From assembly GCF_001039355.2 (NCBI RefSeq), contig NW_019775881.1, forward strand, positions 1 to 64,000: 64,000 bases of DNA. The letters are read 5' to 3'. The notes beneath the pieces are model-generated. The model was not told the origin of the DNA. It was given only the letters and a program-made list of their open reading frames with translations, and searched no databases. This document shows, piece after piece, positions 1 to 12,049 of this stretch; position 1 is the first letter of the stretch, and the number at the start of each line of letters is the position of its first letter. Source of the DNA: Lingula anatina (taxonomy: Eukaryota; Brachiopoda; Lingulata; Lingulida; Lingulidae). Position numbers and translations under genes: made by a program.

Positions 1-285
1 CAGTTAGAGTTAATTTTTTTTTTCAATGCGATTTACATGCTGGAATGAATCCAGATGTTGCATGTGCCATAAGAAAAACTCTACAGGCAATTAATCAATT
101 AGAAAAGTTAAGTTAAGGCTGTGGGAAATGCCTTAAAATATTTTTTACCAGTTATAATGACTTGTGCATTTAAGATGGAATAGAATTTGTCTGTATTTGA
201 GCTAGAATTTGTGTCATTATTGCCCTTTATAGCATAGAAATATTGTCACAACTTTAAAGATTAAAAAAATTTATATTCTTTTTAG

Positions 286-3200
286 CTTGGCAGTTCATCC
301 AGACAAAATTACCATAGCAACAGGTCAGGTGGCTGGGCATGATAACAAGAAGTCTAGCAGGGTAAGCCTCTATGTCCCCCTTGTGGGCTAGGACAGTTTT
401 CACATTTTTACTCATTTCCAGTGGTTTTTATAGAGGTTTGACTTTGTTGATGAAAGCCTAGAAACATTTTATGCATGGCATTTAACATTTCTGCTTTAAC
501 TTTGAAAAAGACCATGTGAAATACAAGGTATTATACTGTTTTGGACAAAAGCATTTTGTGAAAATGAAGGTACTCCGAAAATATGAGTTGAATGCATTTG
601 GGTCAGATTTAAAAGATAGTATGATCACATATGGTGTGCTTTTGTAAAGCTTTCTGTACTTGCCACTGGTTGTTGAATGGATGTGAAGATGTTACCAGTG
701 TCTGTTTCTGTTTGCTACAGTTCATTTGTGCTTGCCAGACTCACTACAGTGGCACTCTGTTTTTATGATGCTCACTTAAACTGTGAAAAGACTAATTGCA
801 GCAGACAATGCTCTTGATCTAATTGTTCTGTTCAAACTATCACTGATTTGCTAAGAAGACTTAAAAAACAAAACAAAACAAAACCAAAAAATCAAAAATA
901 TATAGAAATATGCTCTGATTTGAAATTCTATCCATATGGAAGATATTTGATTAAACTGCAACACTTGTGCTTTTAGGTTATACTTGGTCTTTTTATTTTG
1001 ATTTGGAAATATATAATTTTTGCTGTTTATATTGTATCTCTGCATTGAAGTGATAATACCCATTACACCAGTTCTTTTCTTGATTTTGTTAGACTGCTTA
1101 AACTTCTGAAATGCCATTGTGTTATAACCAACATTTAGGTTTACATGATTCAGATACAAATTTAACATTAACATTTGTATAGCAGACTCGATTATAAACT
1201 ATGCACACATTATGCATTATATTCAAGGTTTTGCATACAATACAAATACCAAACTTTTCTTGTTCCTTCTTGCTCATAAGAAATCATTATGAATGTTGAT
1301 AATAAAAAATGCAGTGGCATTTCATAATGTGTGTATTATTTGACTGGTTGGTTGTTGGTTTGTTGGTGCTGATTTGCTTTGTGTTCCCCCTACCTGCAGC
1401 CTAAGAGCGCCCAACATGGAAAAGGCGACCCAAGCACTGCTCCTGATCATTTGGTGAGTTTGGTTTGCTTTATCTTATTTTTTCAAGGGTTCCTTTTCTT
1501 TCATGTTATTTCTTTTCTTGATGGAGGTTTTAAAGGAGGCCATTTTGGTAAAATATTTTTTTAATTTTATTTTTGTTAAAAGTGCATGACTATTTTGCTT
1601 TCTTGATTGCGGAATGTTGCTTAATTTCTTAAAAATTATTGTTATGATTTCTTACATTAGCAATTTTTTTTTTTGATATCTTGGTGGTATGTTCTATTTG
1701 AATTTATTATTTTACAGCATTGTTCACCCTTCAGAGATTGCATGAAACAAATTCTTTAGGAAATTTAATTTCAATGTAGATTGATAGTGTTTTTATTCAT
1801 AATGATTTCATTTTAAATTTCATTAAAAATGTATCATATTCTACATACCTGGATGAATACAAAAATGGTGCATTACAATTCCAAGTTTGGAAATGCTGTT
1901 ATGGTTTTTCTCCGTTATCTCCACCTCAATCATACTCTTTTGTATTGGTTTTCTTTGTGTAGAGAGCCTTCAGTTGGTTTTACTTGAATATACTGTGATC
2001 CTGTTTGATTTTTTCTGATGCATGGTTTCTGCGAAACCATTCCACTACTCGGTGGAGCAGGTAGCATACAAAAAAATTTGAAAAAAAATTAGTTAAACGC
2101 TGTAGGCTAGCATGATACTGATTTCATTAGATTGCTAATATTTTGCTAGACTAGTTCTACGAACGACCATATCCTTTGTATTTGTATAATTAAACCTCCC
2201 TTCACATATTGATTTCTTATTATTTTCTTTGTGTCATTCGTTCTTAGATTCATTAAACTCACTGTAAGGTTTATGCTGCCTGTCCTACCTGATGACTTGC
2301 CTAAATAGCTTTCATATTTTACCATGCTATTTCTATTGTTTCAGCCTCATGTCCGGATTTGGAACTCTGTCAGCCTGCAAACTCTCCATGTCTTGGGTCT
2401 GGGAGGAGACTTTGATAGAGCAGTATGCTCTATTGGATTCTCAAAGGCAGTAAGTTCATCTGACTCAATTGCAAGCAAGGGTAGTTTGACAAAAATATGA
2501 ACTAGGCCAATTGATTGTTGTAATAACTCAGTAAAACATTTTGATTGTTTATTGCCTTTCCCTTAAAAGCCATTGTCAAGTTAACAATCACTTCCAGCAC
2601 CAACTGCCAGGTTTTGTGCAATTCAAAATTGTGTCAGATGGCAGATAGGTGGCCAGGTGTGTCAGCAGGTGATGAAGTAGATTATTTTTTGATGACTTAT
2701 ATTCATGGCATTTATCTGTTAAAATTATTTTTAAAATATTACTTGCTCTCAAATGAGTTCAACAAGAAGCAGTTTATGTATTTTTAAGTAAAAAAATGTG
2801 CGTTAAAAATCTTACGCTTTGTCCTTTCAAGAAAAATCAACCCAAAAAATACCTATGAAAAAATTCTGTCAGCTTTTACTCATTTATAGCCTCACTCACT
2901 AGTTTGCCATTACTTCTTACCTCATTCTCCTGTAAATATACTTTGATTTTTATGCCAAGTGGGGAGTTTTTTTTTTTTTTTTTTTTTTTTTTTGCCTATC
3001 TCAGATGATTCCCATTCCCATCCATTCAAAATACTGTATACTGAACATGCATTCAGATCTTTTTGAACACAGGTAATCTCCGCAATTTTTGCAAATTCTT
3101 GTCTTAAAAAAATAGAATGACATGTCATTTGATATTTCAGTGCATACACCTCTATTTATCCAGTGATGGCTTGGGTATTTTAAGCGATACAGGTTTGAGC

Positions 3201-6200
3201 TTTGTCGTATCAAAGCAATGATCAAAATTGTTCTCAAATTTTTTAATGAAAATGAACATCACTATGTATTGTAAGGACAGCAGGAATGATTAAATCTATG
3301 GTACATTTGCTCACCTTGACACTGCAGGATGGTGGACAGCTGCTGTGTGCTGTGGATGAGGGCAATGAGCATACTCTATCAGTGTGGGAGTGGCAGAAAG
3401 GAGAGAAAGGACACAAGATTACAGAGACCAAGGCAAATATGGAGAAATTCATTTTTTTCAACAGCACCATTCATAAGCTCTTATCGGTATTCCAAAATTA
3501 GGTTAAGAAAAAAGATAACAAACTTACAGCTAGCTTTAAATTGGTTCAAACTTCAAACCATAAACCTATTTTCAACTCATAACAAAAACGAATAAACATA
3601 CCCATAATGTAAATGTATAAAAGCCAACTGATGATTTGTGAATTAATATCTGTGAAATATATAAAATATGGAAAAGATTGTACAAATCATGTTTTACAAT
3701 GGATTACAGAGTTCTACAGAGCCTGTTGTGGCCTCAGAGTTCCATCCACTGGATGCCAATACCATCATTACTTGTGGTAAGAATCAGATCACATTCTGGA
3801 CACTGGAAGGTGGCACCCTGGGCAAGAAACTGGGGCTCTTTGAGGTAAATAAAAACCTTGCTCACAAAAGAACTTGCTTTGACAGAAATGAGTTTGATAT
3901 ATATAACAAACATATCACATTAGGGACCCCTCCATTACTTTGTGCTTTGAAAGTTGAAATCTCATGTAATCTAAGCTGGTGGTCTGAGGATGCCAGTGAG
4001 GTTTTGTCTGGTTTGAGTAAGCATTGTTAACATTGTTAATGGGCCTTATTTCTTGAAAAATGATTTTAACTTAGTCATGATATACGTGGAGTATGTTTTT
4101 TGTAAAAGGGAGACACCTGTCATTGAAGGGAGCTGTTTTATGCAAGAAAAATGGATTAATATATGTGGGGGGAGGTTGAAAAAGAATATTTTAGCCTCGA
4201 GTTCTTTGTACCTGATTAAAAGTTTAATATCATATTGGTGTTTGAATTTCACAGAAACACGAGAAACCCAAGTTTGTACTTTGTCTGGCTATTGCTGATA
4301 ATGGAGATGTCTTTACTGGAGATTCTAATGGAAATATATTCATTTGGCCAAGAGGTGAGTATATAATAGGTATAATGTAACATAAGTTCTCCACAATTAT
4401 GTCTGCAGAGCTTTATAGTGAAGTGAAGTACCTGGTCATATGATTTTACATATACCAGTTGCCATATTAATGTATATTAATTCCACCAGGCACCAACAAG
4501 ATCTCCAAGGCCCTGACAGGGGTACATGAAGGTGGTATCTTCTCCCTGCTGTTCACCAAGGATGGCCATCTGCTATCTGGTGGTGGCAAGGACAGGAGAA
4601 TTGTACAGTGGGATGCCACTGGCTTGACTCAGACTGGAGAGGTGGAGGTAAGTTTATAAGGGGATTCTATGTGTGTGTGTGTGTGTGTTGTGTGCAAGTG
4701 GACATGCATTTACAAAGGTTAAAGTTTTGAATGATGATATTTTTATAATAAGTTGATCCAGCCTGGTGAGATGACATTAAGATTCTGACTATGTTGTTGA
4801 ATGTAACATGACATTTATTCATTCTTCTAAGGGATGGTGAATTTGTATTTCTCATTGGCAGTATATGTGAATGCTATGTGAATTTTGTGGTCATTTTAAG
4901 TTAATTGAAGTTATGATTTATATGGATAAAAAAGTCAAACTTGTAATTCTTGAATATATTGAGTTGACAATTCAACTGACAGTTCAGTTTTTCAGAAAGT
5001 AGTTTTAAATGTTTGATATTGTAAAGAATATATTTTATAACATAGCCTTGGTGTTAATATAATGTCATATTCAGTTCCTTCAATGATTATCCTCCTAGAT
5101 CCCAGAACACTATGGTGCTGTGCGCACACTGACCCAGGGCAAGGGGAATATGATTGTAGTTGGCTCTACCAGGAATGTCATACTACAAGGGACACTGGAA
5201 CTCAACTTCAACCCTATAGTACAGGTATGGTATTTTTTTCCTGACAAGTCTATATGATAATTTTTTAAAGTTTTAAATAAGGGTTAAACATTTCGTTAAC
5301 ATATCTTTATACAGCAAACTAACCCCTGACATGATTATTCTGTCCCCAGGGTCATGTTGATGAACTGTGGGGGTTGGCAGTCCACCCTAATCAGCACCAG
5401 TTCCTGACCTGCGCCTATGATAAGAAGGTGTTCCTCTGGGACGCACTGTCTCATTCTGCTGTTTGGAGCAAGGAATTGGAGGTGAGGATCATGTAACTGT
5501 GTTGAGTTTCTTATGTACATTAAACAGAAATGATATGGCTATAGATGTTTTATAACTACATGAGTACTTCCCTAGTCTGTTTCTGATTTAGGTGGAAGTT
5601 CTCTGGGTCATGAGATACTGTTTGCTTCTGGTGAACAACATGCAAATAAAATTTTGGGGGGTTTGCATTATATTATATATTGCTTTTTTTTTCTATACCA
5701 GGTCCCTGCCCACTGTGCATGTTTTCACCCTGATGCCCAGGTGGTGGCTATAGGGACACAGACTGCCAAGTGGCTGGTGCTGGACCTCACTTCTAGAGAA
5801 CCTGTCTATTCTCACACTGATGGCAATGAACAGATTGAGTGTGCGGAGTATTCACCAGGTATGACTTGTGTGAGTGTGTTTTGAAAAAAATGAATCGTAG
5901 GCCTAGCAAAAGGATTGACAGTCAGTTTACGTATGTTTGTGAGCATAACGTGGTCTGCAGAGTTTCCAAATCTATGCGTATTCTGCATATTATTTAGGGC
6001 TGATTCTTGCTGTTTACAGATGTTATTATATTGTTAATAAGATGAAAAAAACTGTCTATAGTGAGGCACTGAGTAATAATTTTATATTTCAGACGGAAAG
6101 TACTTGGCACTGGGCTCCAGGGACAATCACATTTATGTTTATAGTGTTGATGAGGAAGGGAAAAAATATTCACGCGTTGGTAAATGCCAGGTATGCAGAA

Positions 6201-8389
6201 AACATAGATTTAAAAGTAAATAGATTGGGCTCATTCGGGATTTGAACCTGGGACCTCTCGCACCCAAAGCAAGAATCGTACCCCTAGACCAACGAGCCAG
6301 CTATGCATGTGCAAATTTTGGCAAAGCTGAGTGTCATGGGATATGGGGTGTTTGCGTGCAATATTTCATTAACTTTCAATTTGTGTGTCTGCACAGTAGC
6401 ATTACTGTACATACAGCTATTTTATAATTATCCTGCAGTAAGGCATTCTAGAAGTCTTTAGTGCCCCTTAGGGGACATGTCAGTAATTGCTTACATTTTA
6501 AAGAAAAAAAATAAAAAATAATTTTTTAGAAAAATAAATTTGTCATCTGGAAGACTGTTTCTTGATTCAACTAAAAGTTAACTATTTACTAGCTCAGTGA
6601 TATTCAGCTTATTGTGTATTCAGTTTTGTATTTTAGTATTAGATTGTATTTTGAACTTTCCTCTTGATTACAGGGTCACTCCAGTTTTGTGACTCACCTA
6701 GACTGGTCTGCAGACAGTCAGTATATTCAGTCAAACTCAGGAGATTATGAACTACTTTTCTGTAAGTTGAGGTTCTCGTACTTTCACATTGGCAGAATGT
6801 GAATGGAGATTGGGTCAGAAATATCGGTAGACTTATTAAGTGAATCCCACAAAGGTCAAATAAATTCTTATCTCAGATTACATTACACAGTGCCAACAGC
6901 CTTGCTTAATGCTATGATTATTATGATGATCCCAATAGCGCACGCACATACATGTAGATTTAGGAATTCTTTCTCCATTTGCTGATGGAAAATAGTCTGA
7001 AAACTGTATTAGGCACCAAACTTTTGTTATTTTTTACAAAAGGGTTGCATAAAATGACTGAAATATATAAAGTAGAATTATGTAACTTCAAAAAATTTTA
7101 ATTTCACACATGGAATATAAATATATCATTTGATAAGTTATGTATTATGATTTAATTGTTTCACAGGGAATGCATCCAGTTGCAAACAAATCACAGCTTC
7201 AAGTAGTATGAGAGACGTACAGTGGGCCACTTCTTACTGTACCATTAGCTTCAATACTTGTGGTGAGTACGGCATTGAAATGTAAAGGTTAATATGTGAC
7301 ATGGAACAGATATTTCAAAAGATTTTTTAAGGTAAGATAAAAAGACTATCTATCTGTTAAATACTTCATTGCAAGGTAGGATATTGATTTGGGTCTTCAC
7401 TCTTAAAGACTGAATATATTTCCTGAGTGTATTTCTTAGTGATACTTTAGTTATTTTATCAAAGTTGACTTCTTTATTGCTGGTTGATGGCATGGTCTGA
7501 TTTATGGTGTCTTTAAATCTGTGGTGTAAAATTGACATTTTGGATATTTGTCTGCAGATATGCACTGGTGCTGCAATCATGAGACTAAAATTGCTGCTAT
7601 ATTTCATTGTCAATATTTGAATGTTTTACTACTGATAAATGAATAACTTTTTTTGTTTCTTTGCACAATATAGAATTTTAGATGGAGGTACCTTTTATAT
7701 TTATATGGCTTCAGTGCCCCCATGGTATATAGTTATGTGTGTGTAAACTGTTGTATTTCAGGCATCTGGCCAGAGGGAGCTGACGGTACGGATGTCAATG
7801 GCAGCAGTCGTGCTCACAAGGCAGATCTCCTGGCTAGTGCTGATGACTATGGGAAAGTGAACCTCTACAGATACCCTTCAACACACATTGAGGTGAGAGT
7901 GTTTTTAAAGTTCTTTTGAAAATTTGACTGGTGCTGAAATTTTGGTTGGTGCGAAACTGTGTATTTTGTTCACCATAGCCTATAAATAAATGAGGTGCAG
8001 TTTTTTGTATGAAATTGGGCTTATGTTGCATATTTTCTGTTCGATCTCCACAAATTGAATAGAACATATTGGTAATTGTGATTATGTAATCTTCAAACGT
8101 TTTTATAAATTTTTATAAGGGATTTTGAGGTATTTCAAATAACCTCAGTATGAAGGAAATGGTCACCTTTCAGGTAAATGTATTGAATTAAGAGGTACAA
8201 TTTCTAATGACTATATCTCTTTGCATAGATACAGTCTTTGAATCTGTCATTCTATTGTTCTAGGCTGGGCATCGGGCTTATGGTGGCCATAGTAGTCATG
8301 TGACTGCTGTCCGCTTCCTTCATGATGATAGTCGTCTGCTTTCAACTGGAGGGAAGGATGCCGGAATTCTTCAGTGGGAGATTTTATAA
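286..8389 (+). CDS. EML: EML-family microtubule-associated WD-repeat protein, 3' part
   Basis: Echinoderm microtubule-associated protein-like protein; the family binds microtubules through tandem beta-propellers. Exons read from splice sites and phase: 286-361, 1400-1453, 2345-2449, 3328-3432, 3710-3844, 4255-4354, 4490-4647, 5099-5224, 5350-5481, 5702-5858, 6093-6190, 6674-6761, 7167-7262, 7762-7892, 8264-8389 (TAA). All junctions keep one frame, giving about 561 residues. The first visible exon (LAVHPDKITIATGQVAGHD) joins the first WD blade after the HELP motif; later landmarks are PHVRIWNSVSLQTLHVLGLG, HEGGIFSLLFTKDGHLLSGG, HTDGNEQ, NSGDYELLF and a closing GGKDAGILQWEI, all standard for EML1-4. 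The N-terminal coiled coil and most of HELP must lie upstream of the window. Which of the vertebrate paralogues EML1, 2, 3 or 4 is closest I cannot say. Oddities: a GC-AG intron after 3432, an 18-codon cassette exon, and a tRNA-like gene in the intron after 6190. Confidence 0.95.
1400..1453 (+). other. 18-codon in-frame cassette exon of the EML gene
   Basis: This 54-base exon has a good acceptor (tacctgcag) and donor (gtgagt), enters and leaves in phase 0, and encodes PKSAQHGKGDPSTAPDHL. The flanking exons (ending KKSSR and starting PHVRIW) would also join in frame without it. In the vertebrate EML proteins I recall, a short Lys/Asp/Gly-rich linker runs straight into PHVRIW, so the extra segment sits in a surface loop between two blade strands. 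Alternative inclusion is inferred; only the exon signals and phase are seen. Confidence 0.7.
2967..2993. repeat. Poly-T tract
   Basis: An uninterrupted run of about 27 T residues inside an EML intron. It is a simple repeat or the tail of an antisense retroposon; no coding or TSD structure was seen around it. Confidence 0.9.
3433..3709 (+). other. GC-AG intron of the EML gene
   Basis: The coding match runs to ITETK at 3432 and resumes with SSTEPVVASEFHP at 3710. The donor is AAG|GCAAAT, a good GC-type site; no in-frame GT donor nearby keeps the family sequence. The acceptor is ggattacag. Reading through meets an in-frame stop at about 3500. Confidence 0.8.
4670..4690. repeat. (TG)n microsatellite
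   Basis: About ten TG units just downstream of the donor of the EML exon ending at 4647. Confidence 0.9.
6227..6298 (-). tRNA. tRNA-Pro(UGG), possibly a decayed copy
   Basis: Read on the minus strand from 6298, the 72-base segment has a 7-bp acceptor stem (GGCTCGT with ATGAGCC, one G-T pair), an intact A box (TGGTCTAGGGG), an anticodon arm CTTGC-TTTGGGT-GCGAG with anticodon TGG, and an intact B box (GGTTCAAATCC). It lacks a CCA end, as eukaryotic tRNA genes do. The T stem, CCAGG against CCCGA, holds two C-A mismatches, so this may be a pseudogene or the head of a tRNA-derived SINE. A T-rich stretch follows on the minus strand. It lies antisense inside the EML intron between 6190 and 6674. 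Confidence 0.75.
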
Positions 8390-8794
8390 AGATTCTCAAG
8401 AATGAGTAATCTGCTTTCTATTGATACTGATAATATGAATGGATTTTCAGAAAAGAAAGTATACATAATATGACTTGATTAATGTTGAAACAAAAAAGGG
8501 TAATGATGCTAATTAATTGTTAAAAATCATGTCTCCAATGACTGATGAAGTTATTTCATTGTAGATGAAAATACATGAAGTGAAAGTGTTTGAAGTATTG
8601 TGAATGCCATCTTTTGATAGTGGGTTTAACAGTCAGTTTAAGTCCTTTTGTTTGAAAAGGTTCTCAGATGAAAAACATTAAATCTTGACCTAATACTTTG
8701 ATATAATAAGAAATGGAATTATCTCATTTATACTTCTAAATATATTTTCTTTGGCTTGGTCTAAAAAATTTTATTTTATTTTTTTTTATTTATT

Positions 8795-8827
<33 letters not shown>

Positions 8828-9660
8828 TTTTTTTTTTTGAAATTTTGATACATAATTTTGTTTTTGTTTAATTACTTGCAGTGTTTCACTTATTATAATA
8901 AGACTTGGCCTAAATGTCTTCTCAGAATTCTCAGAGTGAAAGTGGATTGCTATTATGTACTGTTTTCTTAGAAATTTTGATGGCCCCAAGCTTACTGTAC
9001 ACCAGATAAATTCAGTATTATTGGGGACAGATAGAGCCTTTTAGATAAAAAGAAAATTTGTGTTTAATGTTTTTCTTCCCATAAATAATAGAAATTAATC
9101 TAGCTGTAAAAAGATTTAGAGATTACAGTATACTGTAGGATATAGGATAAGGTTGATATGGAATTAGTATTGTATGTGAACAAGATATATGAAAAAGTTC
9201 ACTGTCAATGATAATAATTATGAATATATTGTAGTCATTTTCTTTTAAAGATGTTTTTCATATACAAAAAAGCAGTGGATTAACATTACAATGAGCAGAT
9301 AAAAGTAATTTGAGTATATCATTTGTGTTTGTGTACTCTCTGTAAAATGACTTCATTTGATATTTGAATTGTTTTTATGAATTTAAAGACCTAAATGTAT
9401 GCCTCTTATAATATGGCAGCATTTTCAATATACTACTTAAAATTATTTTGCATGTTTTCTTCATGTGGCATATTTGTCTGGATTGCTAAAAATCTGTTAA
9501 TGTTTATATTAGCACTAATAAACAAGTGGTCAACTATCCTCTTTAAGCATATTTTTATTTTAGGTGTTTTTATTTATGCAAAAGAAAACTCAATCCTTTA
9601 AAGTATTTATTTGTTTATTTATTTATTTGTTTATTGAGAAAACTAGACAATAAATTCCAC
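8390..9660 (+). other. EML 3' untranslated region, with low-complexity TTTA/TTA tract
   Basis: Non-coding sequence after the EML stop. A candidate polyadenylation signal AATAAA is at 9649-9654; the true cleavage site cannot be read. A (TTTA)n/(TTA)n tract lies at about 8780-8838 and a TTTATTTG-like tract at about 9604-9636. Confidence 0.5.
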
Positions 9661-11406
9661 AAGAGAGAAAATAAGTTTAGAGTTTTTGATAGTGAACTTA
9701 CCTATGGTTACTTTATGTAAAAAATAAACCAATGTCTAGATATAGCAATCTTTTTTTCATGGACGTTTGGTATGGCACCTGTAGCAAGATTGAACAAGAT
9801 CAATCATTAATATAGCCCACCATATATCACAACTGGTATCACCTGCTATAGTGTGGTATCTTAATGATGCTATTGCAATGTCCTTTATCAACCTAATTTG
9901 TGTTTCTTTGTATATCTGAGGTTTTGTAGCACACTGTGTAGAAATAATGTCATAACTTGGAACTCCAAAGATAATCAATACTTTAAATGAAAGAAAAAAT
10001 ACAGGCTATTAACAGTGTGCATAGTTCATATCGGTATTCAACCTTCAAATAATTTTTCGCTAAAAAACTGATTTTGTTGCGTGATAGGTGAGGTCTGCAG
10101 CTTTCAGTTCATCTCACAAAAAAGGGAGGTGATTTCTATGTAAAATTATCTTGAACCCAATGGAATAAGATATTTCAACAGTTTTATCATGCTTGATTAA
10201 CTTTGTCTTCAATGTTAGAGGCAAACATGAGAAGATGTGTGTCAGGTTTCTCCACATGTACACTTCAGTAACACATAACCCACAAATTTCATAGAAGGAA
10301 ATTAGAAAAGAATCGCAATTGAATAACATTGTGCATGATAGAAACCAAATAACACTTAGCAAGATAGAAATTGAATAACATGTCTCATGCAATCGTATGT
10401 AGTGCTCGTCTTTCATGATATGTGGCATGATATATTTTTCAATTTCAAATACATATACAGACACTCTGTACATGTATGTATAAAAATCCTGGAATGGTGA
10501 GAGTATGTTGTGTAATGAGACATATGCAAGTTGCAACAGTGAGTATCATAGCTTTTGGGTAAGCTGGAGATATTCCCCATTTAGCATGACATGATTTATT
10601 CCTCTGGCCTTTTCTTTTCATCAATTTTGGCCTCATGCCAAATTTGCCTTGCATCAAAACATAATTATTTGTTAGTCCGTCATTTCTTACAAAAACAAGT
10701 TCATTATCTCATTTGGCTTTGCAGTTTTCCTCCTTATAGTTCTTTGTGCATATTTTTTTGTCTTGTTATGTAATTATAGCTGTCTAGTGTGCTCTCTGTA
10801 CATATGCAACAGTATTAGAGAATTACACCTCAAATAACATGTCAGGTTATGTTTCAACACTTTCCTGAATGGATTCCTACTATACTCTAAGGAATAAGAT
10901 GTGCCCAATTACAAGTCATCATATGGTACTATAGTCACAGGGTAACATTAAGACAGTTACTTGGCTCTAATCTAAATGTTATGCCAATGCTTTTCAAAGC
11001 AACCTTTTGCAGATTGAAACTGGCAATATGCTGGGAACCACTTGGGTTGCTTTATGTTACTCTATATAAAAGTAGGCCTAACTGCTTAACATACCTGTAG
11101 GTATAGTGGTTAAAAAGCAAGTGAGGGAGAAACCCACCTGAAGTTTCAGACAACACAGGAAACTTGGGTCCTTTTTACTTGGTGTGTTACACATGTCATT
11201 ATCAAAACTCATAGACTTGTTCTAAAATGTATTTGTGCTACTGGGGATTTTACTCCCTTTAACAAGTCGCTTCCAACTTTTTGAACCAAACAAAATTAAT
11301 TTTGTTATAACTGGCTGTGTCAAGCATGGGGGTTCTGTTTAGTTTAGTTTCTTACGCAGTAGCCAGGCTATTTGGTTGTCCATCTTTCTAAGTTTTTTTG
11401 ATACAG

Positions 11407-12049
11407 ATAAATGTTATGGAGGATGTAATAAGGATCTCAAAAAATGCTGACAGTAGACAGGTGAGTTGCCAGTGTCTAGGGGTGAGAGCAACCCAGCTTG
11501 GCCAGGGAATACTTGACCTGGTGTACAGAAGTCATCATGCTCATATTTATAACCTGGCAAAAAATTGAAAATAACACTCTTTGTCTGTTTGTTTAATAAT
11601 ATTTTCTTGTGACAAAAAGATGTCAAGTTTTCAACTTTTCACACAATTACACAATGGAAAGTAGAAAACTGAAAGACCCAGATCTAATTATCGGCGGTAG
11701 TTATGTAAAAGCAGTGGATGTCAAATATCTTGGGTATGACAGGTAGGGTGATTTTTTACTTTCATGTTGTGCCATGAAAATGTATAAATTCATGTGCAAT
11801 ATAATGTTTATGGAAAATAAAATGGACTTCACTGCAGTACATACCTTCAATAAATTATTTCAATGAAAATCCTGATCGATCTCCATTTTTTGTATTAAAA
11901 AAAAAAAAAGATTTTTAAGGTTATAAATTTTGCTTGCTCTTCATTGCAGAGGCAAATTTCGAGCGTGGAGAGACTTAATTAAGATATCTCTGTGCAGTAT
12001 TCAAGTTTCCTTTACCCCATGCAGCTTTGGACAGCGGGGGTTAGTGTAA
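11407..12049 (+). other. Unrecognised exon-like segments, possible small or decayed gene
   Basis: Segment 1, 11407-11460, is open in phase 0 (INVMEDVIRISKNADSRQ) with a T-rich acceptor and a perfect GTGAGT donor. Segment 2, from about 11600 or the ATG at 11654 to 11742, is open and reads MESRKLKDPDLIIGGSYVKA then VDVKYLGYD, with a GTAGGG donor. Segment 3, from 11950 after ttcattgcag, continues in phase (RGKFRAWRDLIK) to a TAA at 12047-12049. Segments 2 and 3 splice cleanly; segment 1 to 2 does not fit phase with any acceptor I found. I do not recognise the family. It could be a lineage-specific gene, a decayed exon set or chance. Confidence 0.3.

Noticed and set aside
851-1174. 107-codon open frame on the minus strand
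   Set aside because: Low-complexity, hydrophobic ending, lies inside an EML intron and has no family features.
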